Shown: positions 36,948 through 45,190 of the stretch, piece after piece
Layout: the number at the start of each line of letters is the position of its first letter
How positions within the stretch are numbered: position 1 is the stretch's first letter
Source of the DNA: Saccharomonospora amisosensis
Lineage (GTDB): Bacteria > Actinomycetota > Actinomycetes > Mycobacteriales > Pseudonocardiaceae
Direction: 5' to 3'
Length of the DNA stretch: 64,000 nt
Assembly: GCF_011761185.1 (NCBI RefSeq)
Contig: NZ_JAAOYM010000001.1
Location: 434,001-498,000, forward strand
Translations under genes and position numbers: made by a program
The notes under the pieces: generated by a model
The model's input: the letters and a program-made list of their open reading frames with translations, nothing else
What the model was told of the DNA's origin: nothing
Databases searched by the model: none

Positions 36948-37858
36948 TCACAGACGAGCAGTGGCGAGAGCTGCTCCACGTGCGCGCGATGGACCCCGGT
37001 GCCGTTCGCGCTGCCTACGCGAGGCGGGAGCGAAGGTCGAACCTGCTGTCCGAGCACGGCACGCTGTTTCTGGTGGCCGCCGATCACCCGGCGAGGGGGA
37101 TGCTTGGAGTCGGGGCCGACCCGCTGGCTATGGCGGATCGCCGTGGGTTGCTGCGGCGGTTGCTCGTGGCGCTTGCCAACCCCGCCGTGGACGGCGTGCT
37201 CGGCACAGCCGACATCGTCGAGGAACTGTTGCTGCTGGGCGCATTGGAGCGCAAGGTCGTCATCGGCTCGATGAACAGGGGCGGCCTTGCGGGGGCGGAA
37301 TGGGAACTCGACGACAGGTTCACCGGCTACACCGCCAAGTCCATTCTGGAGTCGCGGTTGGACGGTGGGAAGATGTTGCTGCGTCTTGAGGACAGCGATG
37401 CCGCAACCGTACCTACGCTTCAGTCGTGCGCTCGTGCGGTATCCGAGTTGGCCGCGTCCGGGCTGGCCGCGATGGTCGAGCCGCTGCCCTATCGGCGCGA
37501 CAACGGCAAGCTGGTGCTCCGTCGTGACACCGCTTCACTGGCGCGCGCCGTCGCCGTGGCATCCGGGCTCGGCGCTACCTCGGCGCACACGTGGCTCAAG
37601 CTGCCCGCGGTGGACGACGGCCGGGTGTTCGACGCGACAACGTTGCCCGTGGTGGTGCTCGGCGGTGTGCCGTCCGGTGACCTCGCAGCCGACCTCGACT
37701 CCTGGGGGCGCACGCTCGGCCATCCCGTGGTGCGCGGCCTCGTCGTTGGCCGGTCGTTGCTGTACCCACCGGATGGCGACGTCGAGGCGGCGGTCGAGGG
37801 AGCGGCGCGGATCATGGACCGGGTACGGGTGTCCAGCAAGACGCGGGAGGCCGGATGA
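36944..37858 (+). CDS. Cgl0159-type (beta/alpha)8 aldolase-like protein
   Basis: The 304-residue protein resembles the Cgl0159 family found in actinobacterial inositol clusters, with a TIM-barrel pattern resembling DeoC/LacD-type aldolases: FLVAADHPARGM, VDGVLGTADIVEELLLLG, VIGSMNRGGLAG and AHTWLKLPAVDD. In this pathway an aldolase must split 5-dehydro-2-deoxygluconate 6-phosphate. No classical IolJ is present in the operon, so this protein, or the class II aldolase at 40581, is the candidate. TTG 36944 overlaps the iolC stop (TTGA), which justifies the rare start codon. Confidence 0.78.
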   Translation: MITDEQWRELLHVRAMDPGAVRAAYARRERRSNLLSEHGTLFLVAADHPARGMLGVGADPLAMADRRGLLRRLLVALANPAVDGVLGTADIVEELLLLGALERKVVIGSMNRGGLAGAEWELDDRFTGYTAKSILESRLDGGKMLLRLEDSDAATVPTLQSCARAVSELAASGLAAMVEPLPYRRDNGKLVLRRDTASLARAVAVASGLGATSAHTWLKLPAVDDGRVFDATTLPVVVLGGVPSGDLAADLDSWGRTLGHPVVRGLVVGRSLLYPPDGDVEAAVEGAARIMDRVRVSSKTREAG

Positions 37859-38745
37859 GCGCGTTGCATCGACCGCGGGGAACCCTCGTCGACGGTGACG
37901 ATCCGGTGCTGCTCACCCCGGACAGTGCCGGCTGGACCTACACGGGGCTCCGGGTGCTGTCGTTGCAGGCCGGCCAGCCACGAGTGGTCTCGACCGGCGA
38001 GTTCGAGGCTTTCGTCCTTCCGCTATCCGGCGGCTGTGTCGTCGAGGTCGACGGCGGCTGGTTCGAACTGGCCGGAAGGGATTCGGTCTTCAGCAGGGTC
38101 ACCGACTTCGCCTACGTTCCGCGAGACGCGGAGGTGAAGCTCTCCTCGTCGCAGGACTGCGAGGTGGCGCTGCCCATGGCTCGGTGCGGACGGCGGCTGG
38201 CCCCCGCCTACGGTCCCGCTGAACAGGTGCCGGTGGAAGTGCGCGGCGCGGGCAACGCCACAAGACAGGTCAACAACTTCGGCGTGCCCGGCGTGTGGGA
38301 CCACGCGGACAAGCTCAACGCCTGCGAGCTGATCACTCCCGACGGAAACTGGTCGTCCTACCCACCGCACAAGCACGACGAGGCGAGCGAGTGCGAAGTG
38401 GTCAACGAGGAGGTCTATTACTTCCGCATCGCCGGGCGGGACCAGGTGCGGCCGAGCAGGGAGGGCTTCGGCCTGCACCGCACCTACACCGCGGACGGCG
38501 AGCTGGACGAGGACGTGGCCGTACGCGACGGCGACGTGTTCCTCATCCCGCGCGGATACCACGGCCCGTGTGTCGCCGCGCCCGGTTACCCCATGTACTA
38601 CCTCAACGTGCTCGCGGGCCCCGCCGAGCAGCGTTCCATGGCGTTCTGTGACGACCCCGCGCACTCGTGGGTGCGCGACAGTTGGCGGCACCAGGCCGAG
38701 GACCGGCGCTGCCCCGTCACGACGGCGGCGGGGAGGCGGGCATGA
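37855..38745 (+). CDS. iolB: 5-Deoxy-glucuronate isomerase
   Basis: IolB isomerises 5-deoxy-glucuronate to 5-dehydro-2-deoxygluconate. The 296-residue bicupin has the conserved set NWSSYPPHKHDE with metal-binding His residues, EEVYYFRI and VFLIPRGYHGPCVAAPGYPMYYLN, all typical of IolB. Length and motif spacing fit the family. Its ATG overlaps the preceding stop and its TGA overlaps the iolD start by four bases. Confidence 0.95.
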   Translation: MSALHRPRGTLVDGDDPVLLTPDSAGWTYTGLRVLSLQAGQPRVVSTGEFEAFVLPLSGGCVVEVDGGWFELAGRDSVFSRVTDFAYVPRDAEVKLSSSQDCEVALPMARCGRRLAPAYGPAEQVPVEVRGAGNATRQVNNFGVPGVWDHADKLNACELITPDGNWSSYPPHKHDEASECEVVNEEVYYFRIAGRDQVRPSREGFGLHRTYTADGELDEDVAVRDGDVFLIPRGYHGPCVAAPGYPMYYLNVLAGPAEQRSMAFCDDPAHSWVRDSWRHQAEDRRCPVTTAAGRRA

Positions 38746-40580
38746 AGCTCACCACGGCACAGGCGCTGGTGCGCTGGCTCGCCGCGCAGCGCACGGAACT
38801 GCTCGACGGCACGCGGGTCCCGCTGTTCCCCGGCGTGTTCGCGATCTTCGGGCACGGCAACGTGCTTGGGCTCGGCAGTGCGCTCGCCGAGTACCGCGAC
38901 AACCTGCCGGTGTGGCGAGGGCATACCGAGCAGGGCATGGCGCTCGCGGCGGTGGGCTACGCGAAGGCAAGGCATCGGCGCCAGGTCGGCGTTGTGACCT
39001 CGTCGATCGGCCCCGGCGCGCTCAACATGGTGACGGCTGCCGGTGTCGCCCATGCCAACCGGCTGCCGCTGCTGCTGCTCCCCGGCGACACCTTCGCGGG
39101 CAGGGCGCCCGACCCGGTGTTGCAGCAGGTGGAGCACTTCGGCGACGCCACGACCACCGTCAACGACGCGTTCCGCGCGGTGAGCAGGTACTTCGACCGC
39201 ATCACGCGGCCGGAGCAGTTGCAGGCGACGCTGCCGCAGGTGGCCAGGGTGCTCACCGACGCTGCCGACACGGGGCCGGTGACCATCGCGCTGCCACAGG
39301 ACGTGCAGGCCGAGATCTACGACTTCCCGGAGTCGCTGTTCGAGCCCCGGCTGCACCGGGTGCCGCGAGCCCGGCCGGACACCGGCGAGGTCGCCGACGC
39401 CGTGCGGGCGCTGGCGGATGCGCGGCGGCCGTTGCTCGTGCTCGGCGGCGGCGTGCGCTATTCCGGCGCGGCCTCGGTCGCGCTGGACTTCGCGAGAACC
39501 CATGCCGTTCCCGTCGTGGAAACCACCGCGGGCCGCGCGCTCGTACCGCACACCGAACCGCTGTTCGCGGGACCGCTCGGCATCACCGGCTCGGCCTCCG
39601 GCAACGCGCTGGCGGCCGAGGCCGACGTCGTGCTCGCCGTGGGCACCCGGCTGCAGGACTTCACCACCGCCTCGTGGACGGTGTTCCCGAGCGACGTGCG
39701 GCTGGTGACGGTGAACGTCGCGCGCTTCGACGCGGTCAAGCACGGCGCCACGGCCGTCGTGGGCGACGCGCTGTGCGTGTTGCAGGAGTTGGACGCGGCG
39801 CTGCCGGGTGGGCCGATCGGCGAACCGGACTGGGCGGCCAGGGCGGCCCTGGAGCGGGCGAGTTGGGATGCCCACATCGACCGGCTGCGCGCACCTGGCA
39901 CCGGCCTGCCCAGCTATGCCCAGGTGGTGGGTGTGGTCAACGAGCTGTCCGAAAGCGGGGACTATGTGTTGACCTCCTCCGGCGGCCTGCCCGGTGAGTT
40001 GGTCGGCGGTTGGCGCGCGGCGGGTGAGGTCCCGATCGACGTGGAGTACGGCTTCTCCTGCATGGGTTACGAGCTTGCCGGTGCCTGGGGAGCCGCCATG
40101 GCATGGGAAACCGGGCTCGTTACCACGCTGCTCGGCGACGGCTCGTATCTCATGTTGAACTCGGAGCTGTTCTCCGCCGCGTTCGCGGGGCACCCGTTCG
40201 TCGCGGTCGTGTGTGACAACGGCGGCTACGCCGTGATCGCCCGCCTGCAGGAGGGCAACGGCGCGGCCGCGTTCAACAACATGTACCCCGACTGCCGGAC
40301 GGAGCACGACACCCCGCCGAAGGTGGACATCGCCGCGCACGCCGAATCGCTGGGCTGTGCGGTGTTTCGAGCCGACGGTCTGGACTCACTGCGTGCCGCG
40401 TACGTCCAGGCACGCGCGGCCGCCGTCGCGGACAGAGTTCCGGCTGTGGTCGTGCTTCGCACGCACCCGAGCTCGTGGACCGAAGCGGGCGCGTGGTGGG
40501 AGGTCGGCGTGCCGCCGCACCTGGCAGGGCGCGCGGAGTACGCGGAAGGCAAGGCGCGGCAGGTCCGTTACGCTCGCTGA
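38742..40580 (+). CDS. iolD: 3D-(3,5/4)-trihydroxycyclohexane-1,2-dione hydrolase
   Basis: IolD is a ThDP-dependent enzyme that opens the ring of the dione to give 5-deoxy-glucuronate. The 612-residue protein has the catalytic Glu region WRGHTEQGMALAAVGYAKA (about residue 60), SSIGPGALNMVTAAGVAHANR, and the ThDP/Mg motif LLGDGSYLMLNSELFSA (about 465). NNMYPDCR and GCAVFRADGLDSL are typical of IolD. The ATG at 38742 overlaps the iolB stop. A longer frame from 38667 adds only out-of-family residues. Confidence 0.95.
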   Translation: MKLTTAQALVRWLAAQRTELLDGTRVPLFPGVFAIFGHGNVLGLGSALAEYRDNLPVWRGHTEQGMALAAVGYAKARHRRQVGVVTSSIGPGALNMVTAAGVAHANRLPLLLLPGDTFAGRAPDPVLQQVEHFGDATTTVNDAFRAVSRYFDRITRPEQLQATLPQVARVLTDAADTGPVTIALPQDVQAEIYDFPESLFEPRLHRVPRARPDTGEVADAVRALADARRPLLVLGGGVRYSGAASVALDFARTHAVPVVETTAGRALVPHTEPLFAGPLGITGSASGNALAAEADVVLAVGTRLQDFTTASWTVFPSDVRLVTVNVARFDAVKHGATAVVGDALCVLQELDAALPGGPIGEPDWAARAALERASWDAHIDRLRAPGTGLPSYAQVVGVVNELSESGDYVLTSSGGLPGELVGGWRAAGEVPIDVEYGFSCMGYELAGAWGAAMAWETGLVTTLLGDGSYLMLNSELFSAAFAGHPFVAVVCDNGGYAVIARLQEGNGAAAFNNMYPDCRTEHDTPPKVDIAAHAESLGCAVFRADGLDSLRAAYVQARAAAVADRVPAVVVLRTHPSSWTEAGAWWEVGVPPHLAGRAEYAEGKARQVRYAR

Positions 40581-41231
40581 GTGTTGCTTGGTGAGCAGAG
40601 GTCGGCGGTGTGCGACCACGCGCGTCGAATGGTCGCGGACGGGCTGGTGGTAGGCACCTCGGGCAACATCTCAGTGCGGGCGGGAGATCTGGTGGCGGTG
40701 ACGCCGACCGGGGTGGATTACGAGTCGTTGGTGGCGCGGGACATTCCGGTGGTCGCGTTGGACGGTTCGGTGGTGGCCGGAGCGCTGGCGCCGACCAGCG
40801 AACTGCCCATGCATCTGAGCGTGTACCGGGAGGCGGCCGATCCCGACGGTGAGGAGATCACCGCGATCGTCCACACCCACGCCGTCCACGCGACCGCGGT
40901 GTCCACATTGGTTGACGAGGTGCCCTCGGTGCACTACGTCCTCGCGACGGTGGGGGCGACGGTGCGGGTGGCACCGTATGCGACGTACGGAACGCAGGAA
41001 CTGGCCGAAGCGATGCTGGCCGCGCTGGAGGGCAGAAGGGGCTGCCTGCTGGCCAACCACGGCACGCTGACCTACGGCGGGAGCCTCACCGCCGCGTATC
41101 ACCGAGCCCAGCAGTTGGAGTGGGCATGCAGGTTGTGGTTGCTCGCCAGCTCTGCGGGGACACCCCGGTTGTTGCCGCGCGCGGAACTGGAGCACGTCGT
41201 GGAGAAGCTTCGAAGCTACGGGCAGGGCTGA
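40581..41231 (+). CDS. Class II aldolase/adducin family protein (L-fuculose-phosphate aldolase-like)
   Basis: The 216-residue protein has the class II aldolase pattern: GTSGNISVR (phosphate site, about residue 25), TSELPMHLSVYR with the catalytic Glu, HTHAVHATA with zinc-binding His residues, and NHGTLTYGGSL with the third His. It is FucA-like and should cleave a sugar phosphate to give dihydroxyacetone phosphate or similar. GTG 40581 follows the iolD stop with no gap. Its use in inositol catabolism is inference: it could replace IolJ or act on a related polyol. Confidence 0.85.
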   Translation: MLLGEQRSAVCDHARRMVADGLVVGTSGNISVRAGDLVAVTPTGVDYESLVARDIPVVALDGSVVAGALAPTSELPMHLSVYREAADPDGEEITAIVHTHAVHATAVSTLVDEVPSVHYVLATVGATVRVAPYATYGTQELAEAMLAALEGRRGCLLANHGTLTYGGSLTAAYHRAQQLEWACRLWLLASSAGTPRLLPRAELEHVVEKLRSYGQG

Positions 41232-41244
41232 CGACGGCTTCTCC

Positions 41245-41258
41245 GCAAACGTTTGCGT
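41245..41258. promoter_or_regulatory. Orphan perfect LacI/PurR-type palindrome
   Basis: CGCAAACGTTTGCG is a perfect 14-bp palindrome with the central CG of LacI-family operators, and it matches the core of the E. coli PurR operator consensus. It lies 14 bases after the class II aldolase stop and 80 bases before the unrecognised gene at 41338. It differs from the iol palindrome, so another LacI protein probably uses it. Confidence 0.6.
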
Positions 41259-41337
41259 CCGGCTTTACGGGAAGCGAGGCCGAAAGCGTCACCCACGTAG
41301 GGCTCGGGTTGGTAACGATCGTCCTGCCGACAGTGCC

Positions 41338-42042
41338 GTGACGGTGCACTATCTTCGGGTGGAATCGGATGCCGCTGTAAGGCCGTCGCAGCCCGTTGAC
41401 TTTCCCGTATACGGAGTTGGCGCGGGTTTTCGGGCCGTGCGCTGGGTGGATTTCTTCGAGGGTGCACCCGACACACCGCCGTGGGCGCTGTGGCTCGGCC
41501 ACCGCGACGAAGAGGGCGAAAGCGGGGTGCGGGTCGGCACCCTGCCCCGGAAGCGCTACGAGCAGACTATGTGCCCGGGTGGGGGAGATCCGGTGGCCGA
41601 GGTGGCACACAGCGGGGCACTCGGACTGGTGAACCTGACGTTGCCGGACACGTCGGTACCGAGGCCGGACGGCCTCATCGTGGCGCTCGTCGAGCACGCC
41701 GAGCGGCAGGCGAAGCGGTACCGCGAGTGGCCGCTGGTGTGGTGGGACATCGACGGGGCGTGGGTTCGTGCGCGGGTGTGGCATTTCGCGGGCGCGTGGA
41801 CGGGGTTCACGGAGGCGCTTGCGGACACCTATGTCGTGGCGATCGGGGTCGGCGTCGAGTCGCGTGGTTTGTCGTTGGCAAGGGTCACCGACCTCACCGC
41901 GTACGGGACCGATCTGCGCGCGCCGTTGAGTCTCATCGAGCTCGGCAGACACAAGAGCACCCAACCAAAGGCATGGATACCACCACCTACCCGCGGGGCT
42001 TTCCACCCGGACCAACTCGCGCTTACCCCAAAGGCCGACTAA
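41338..42042 (+). CDS. Hypothetical protein
   Basis: I do not recognise this 234-residue protein. It has no membrane segment or signal peptide. It is rich in Trp, with clusters such as FRAVRWVDFFEG, PPWALWLG, WPLVWWDIDGAWVRARVWHFAGAW, and has a Pro-rich C-terminal tail. Codon use fits a real gene. GTG 41338 lacks a clear Shine-Dalgarno sequence. A perfect LacI-type palindrome lies 80 bp upstream, and the stop codon at 42040-42042 is followed directly by the 21-bp tandem repeat array. A regulated cytoplasmic protein with a ligand-binding barrel is possible, but nothing in the sequence proves it. Confidence 0.65.
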   Translation: MTVHYLRVESDAAVRPSQPVDFPVYGVGAGFRAVRWVDFFEGAPDTPPWALWLGHRDEEGESGVRVGTLPRKRYEQTMCPGGGDPVAEVAHSGALGLVNLTLPDTSVPRPDGLIVALVEHAERQAKRYREWPLVWWDIDGAWVRARVWHFAGAWTGFTEALADTYVVAIGVGVESRGLSLARVTDLTAYGTDLRAPLSLIELGRHKSTQPKAWIPPPTRGAFHPDQLALTPKAD

Positions 42043-42208
42043 CCCGCGAGTCCCCCGCTCCTGCCCGCGAGTCCTGCGCTCCTGCCCGCGAGTCCTGCGC
42101 TCCTGCCCGCGAGTCCTGCGCTCCTGCCCGCGAGTCCTGCGCTCCTGCCCGCGAGTCCTGCGCTCCTGCCCGCGAGTCCTGCGCTCCTGCCCGCGAGTCC
42201 TGCGCTCC
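42043..42208 (+). repeat. 21-bp tandem repeat array (about 7.9 units) starting at a stop codon
   Basis: Seven full 21-bp units plus a partial one start one position after the TAA of the gene at 41338. The consensus is CCCGCGAGTCCTGCGCTCC plus TG. The first unit carries CCCCC in place of CCTGC and is identical to the first unit of the array at 15446-15487. Units 2-7 are identical to each other. No spacers are present, so it is not a CRISPR array. Confidence 0.95.
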
Positions 42209-42215
42209 GCCGTTG

Positions 42216-42563
42216 TCAGCCACGCCCTTGACGAGTGAGGTGGTAAGCGCGCGGAGTTTGACGTCGGAGTCGCGGGCAGGCTTGCGAAGGATCTCGACGG
42301 CCTCGTTCGGCGAGCACCGCCTGCGGGCCATGATGATTCCTTTGTCTGTTCGATGCCGACCGAAAGGACAAGGCACTCCCGCGACTGGTGACCTCTCGTG
42401 TCAGCTCCTCGTGCACTCGCTCGTTCGTGGGCACGGCGAAGACGAACTTGGCCCGGTCACCCGCCGGCGGCATATCGGTGGTTTGCGGTGTGGGCGGCTC
42501 GCCATGCAGCGGGGCCACAGCGAGGTGACGTGCACCGGGAAGCACCAAGGTTCGCATGACCAC
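42216..42563 (-). pseudogene. Decayed ANTAR-domain regulator
   Basis: On the reverse strand an ANTAR RNA-binding domain is recognisable but split over three frames. The segments are EELTREVTSRGSALSFRS in one frame, then GIEQTK in another, then GIIMARRRCSPNEAVEILR followed by DVKLRALTTSLVKGVAD in a third. Together they match the usual ANTAR order (coiled lead-in, EQAKGIIMAR, DEAFEILR, KLRD). At least two frameshifts separate the pieces, and the last frame runs into the 21-bp repeat array. Intact ANTAR proteins antiterminate transcription by binding RNA hairpins. This copy is unlikely to work. Confidence 0.6.
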
Positions 42564-42626
42564 CGTCGCACACCGGCGGCCACTCGTTACGCGTTTGTCG
42601 ACAAATCAGGCAGTCGCAGATCAGGA

Positions 42627-44063
42627 TCAGAACTGGTAGTAGAGGAAAGGGCTGAAGGTGCCCGTCGCCACGAGGATCGCGGCGTAGGCGAGCCCTACGG
42701 TCATCACACCCACCCGCAGTGCCGCTGCGGGCTTGCTGCGCGCGGACTCCAGCAGTGGGCCAGCCACGGGGTGCGCCGGGAGGAAGAAGATCGCCGCCGC
42801 GCCGAGCAGCAACACCAATCGCTGGTTGGTCAGCGCGGTCGCGACCACATCAGTGAGGCCTGCGAAGTCGGGCACGAGCATGTGGCCCAGCATGGTCAGC
42901 GCGTCGCCGACATCGGCGGCCCTGAAGAACACCCACCCGAAGACAACCAGCAGGAGTGTCAGTGCCCGACGGGCGATGCGTTCATGCCGTTCTTCCGGTG
43001 TGGCGTCCCATCCGAACGCCCGCTCGATGATCAGCAGCGCTCCGTGGTACACGCCCCACACCACGAACGTCCAGGCCGCGCCGTGCCAGAATCCGGTCAG
43101 CACGAACACGACGGACAGGTTGCGATAGGTCTTGGCCGCTCCGAAGCGGTTACCGCCCAGCGGAATATAGACGTAGTCGCGAAACCAACGTGACAGCGAC
43201 ATGTGCCAGCGCCGCCAGAACTCGGTGATCGTCACCGAGGAGTAGGGGCGGGCGAAGTTCTCCGGCAGCCGAAAGCCCAGCATCCGGCCGAGCCCGATGG
43301 CCATGTCGGAGTATCCGGAGAAGTCGAAGTACAGCTGCAGCGTGTAGCCGATGGCGCCAAGCCACGCGATCGCGAATGTCATTTCGTCGGCGGGTGTTGA
43401 GAAGCATGCGTCGACCATCGGAGCCAGCGAGTCGGCGATGATGGCCTTCTTACACAGCCCGAGCGCGAACCGGGGGAACCCGGCCGCGATGTCGTCCAGC
43501 CGGTGTCGCCGGTGTTGCGGCAACTGGTCGGCGATCTCGCGGTAGCGCACGATGGGCCCCGCGGCGAGCTGCGGAAACATCGAAATGTAGGTGCCGAACG
43601 AGACCGGGTCTCGCAGGGCTGGCCGTTCGCCGCGGTAGATGTCCACCACGTAGGAGATGTGGTGGAAGGTGAAGAAGGAGATGCCGATGGGCAGCGCGAG
43701 TTCCGCGATGGGAAAGTCACCGCCGAACAGCCCAGCGAAGGCGGCGATCTGCTCCGTGGCGAATCCCGCGTACTTCCAGATGACCAGGATCGCCAGATCG
43801 AAGGACACGACGCCGATCAACAGCCAGCGCCGCCACTTCGCGGGGCGCATTCCCCAGTCGTCGGGCTCCAGCGCGGGCCCCGCCGCGAAGTTGACCACCA
43901 TGCACGCGAGCAGCAGCAGCGTGAAGGAGCCCGCCCCGGTGGCGTAGAAGATGAGGCTGCCGACGGCGACCACGCCGTTTCGCCAGCCACGGGGCAACAC
44001 CAGGACGGCGAGCAACACCGCGGGCATGAAATACCACAGGAACAGCGGCGAGACGAACGACAT
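42627..44063 (-). CDS. MBOAT-family O-acyltransferase (AlgI-like)
   Basis: The 478-residue protein has about 11-12 membrane segments and the AlgI-type MBOAT pattern: LQLYFDFSGYSDMAIGLGRMLGF, PYSSVTITEFWRRWHMSLSRW, YIPLGGNR and the catalytic His in LTGFWHGAAWTFVVWG. AlgI proteins move acetyl groups across the membrane to a periplasmic SGNH transferase. The natural partner would be the AlgX-like protein at 25036, which is far away. The ATG at 44063 is a good start. The carbohydrate target is unknown. Confidence 0.88.
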   Translation of the reverse strand: MSFVSPLFLWYFMPAVLLAVLVLPRGWRNGVVAVGSLIFYATGAGSFTLLLLACMVVNFAAGPALEPDDWGMRPAKWRRWLLIGVVSFDLAILVIWKYAGFATEQIAAFAGLFGGDFPIAELALPIGISFFTFHHISYVVDIYRGERPALRDPVSFGTYISMFPQLAAGPIVRYREIADQLPQHRRHRLDDIAAGFPRFALGLCKKAIIADSLAPMVDACFSTPADEMTFAIAWLGAIGYTLQLYFDFSGYSDMAIGLGRMLGFRLPENFARPYSSVTITEFWRRWHMSLSRWFRDYVYIPLGGNRFGAAKTYRNLSVVFVLTGFWHGAAWTFVVWGVYHGALLIIERAFGWDATPEERHERIARRALTLLLVVFGWVFFRAADVGDALTMLGHMLVPDFAGLTDVVATALTNQRLVLLLGAAAIFFLPAHPVAGPLLESARSKPAAALRVGVMTVGLAYAAILVATGTFSPFLYYQF

Positions 44064-44221
44064 CCTGCGGCCCCCTGGTCACGACTCGAGCATCGTGACC
44101 ATAGCCGAGCGGAGCGGCCGCCGGACTCAATATGGCTGCCAAGTGGTCAGCGCCATTTCGCGCTACCCGGTCGCCCACCGTCTCGGAGGAAGACGAGGCC
44201 ACCGACCGACCCAGCGGCGCG

Positions 44222-45190
44222 CTACGTGCGGCCAGCGGCTCGGCGCCGCCGAGCCACCTCCGCGAGCAGGACCGCTCCGGCCACCGACGCGTTCAGCGAC
44301 TCGACGCCTGCCGCCATGGGGATCGACACGGTGACATCGCAGGTCTCCCGCACCAGCCTGGACAGCCCGCGTCCCTCGGAGCCGACTACCACCACCAGCG
44401 GATCGGTGGCGAGGTCGAGTGAGTCGATGTCCACGGACCCGTCGGCATCCAACCCGGCGAGCATCAACCCTTCCTCGGCCCACGCCCGCAGTTGCCGAGT
44501 GAGGTTCGCCGCGATCGCGATCGGGATCTTGGCCGCCGCGCCCGCGCTGGTCCGCCAGGCCACCGCGGTAATGCCCGCGCTCCGCCTGCCCGGCAGGAGC
44601 ACCCCGTGGGCGCCGAATGCGGCGGCTGAGCGGACCACCGCACCCAGGTTGCGAGGGTCGGTCACGCCGTCGAGCGCGACGAGCAGCGGCGGCTCTCCCG
44701 AGTCACGGGCGATCGCCAGCAGGTCGTCGGGATGGGCGTACTCGAACGGAGGCACCTGAAGGCCGAGCCCCTGATGCACCGCGCTGCCGGTCTTGCGGTC
44801 GAGCTCGTCGCGCGGCACCTCCAGTATGGAGATGCCCTTGTCCGCCGCCGTTCGGATCGCCTCGGTGACTCGGTCGTCGGTGTCGATGTTCAGCGCGATG
44901 TACAACGCCGTCGCGGGCACACCCGCGCGCAGCGCTTCCACCACCGGGTTACGACCCGCGATGATCTCCGGACCTTCGGCGGCCTTCTTCGCGGCGGCGC
45001 GCTGCTTCTCCGCCCGCGCGGCCGCGGCCGCGGCACGTCGCTGCGCGGGATGACCAGGACGCTGCTCCGCCCTCGGTGTCGGCCCCTTGCCTTCGAGTCC
45101 CTTACGCCGCTTGCCACCCGACCCGATCACAGGGCCCTTCTTGGTGCCCTCCTTGCGAACCGCGCCACGGCGACGGGAATTGCCTGCCAT
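44222..45190 (-). CDS. rlmB: 23S rRNA (guanosine-2251-2'-O)-methyltransferase, TrmH/SpoU family
   Basis: The 322-residue SPOUT methyltransferase has a basic Ala/Arg/Lys N-terminal extension (about 75 residues). The L30e-like substrate-binding domain ([17 protein letters not shown]) and the knotted catalytic domain with [34 protein letters not shown] and [18 protein letters not shown] follow. It methylates G2251-equivalent in the peptidyl-transferase centre of 23S rRNA. The long basic extension is usual in actinobacteria. The ATG directly follows the cysS TAG with no gap. Confidence 0.94.
   Translation of the reverse strand: MAGNSRRRGAVRKEGTKKGPVIGSGGKRRKGLEGKGPTPRAEQRPGHPAQRRAAAAAARAEKQRAAAKKAAEGPEIIAGRNPVVEALRAGVPATALYIALNIDTDDRVTEAIRTAADKGISILEVPRDELDRKTGSAVHQGLGLQVPPFEYAHPDDLLAIARDSGEPPLLVALDGVTDPRNLGAVVRSAAAFGAHGVLLPGRRSAGITAVAWRTSAGAAAKIPIAIAANLTRQLRAWAEEGLMLAGLDADGSVDIDSLDLATDPLVVVVGSEGRGLSRLVRETCDVTVSIPMAAGVESLNASVAGAVLLAEVARRRRAAGRT

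Noticed and set aside
38598-40340. A 580-codon open frame antisense to iolD
   Set aside because: It is Arg/His/Gly-rich with no family match and mirrors the third-position GC bias of iolD.
42043-42208. The 21-bp array as a CRISPR
   Set aside because: Units are directly contiguous with no spacers, are too short, and no cas genes are near.
42023-42376. A coding gene with heptad repeats (RAGAQDS) read through the array on the reverse strand
   Set aside because: The repeat coding is a by-product of a 21-bp period. The only protein-like part is the ANTAR fragment, which is frameshifted from its N-terminal portion.
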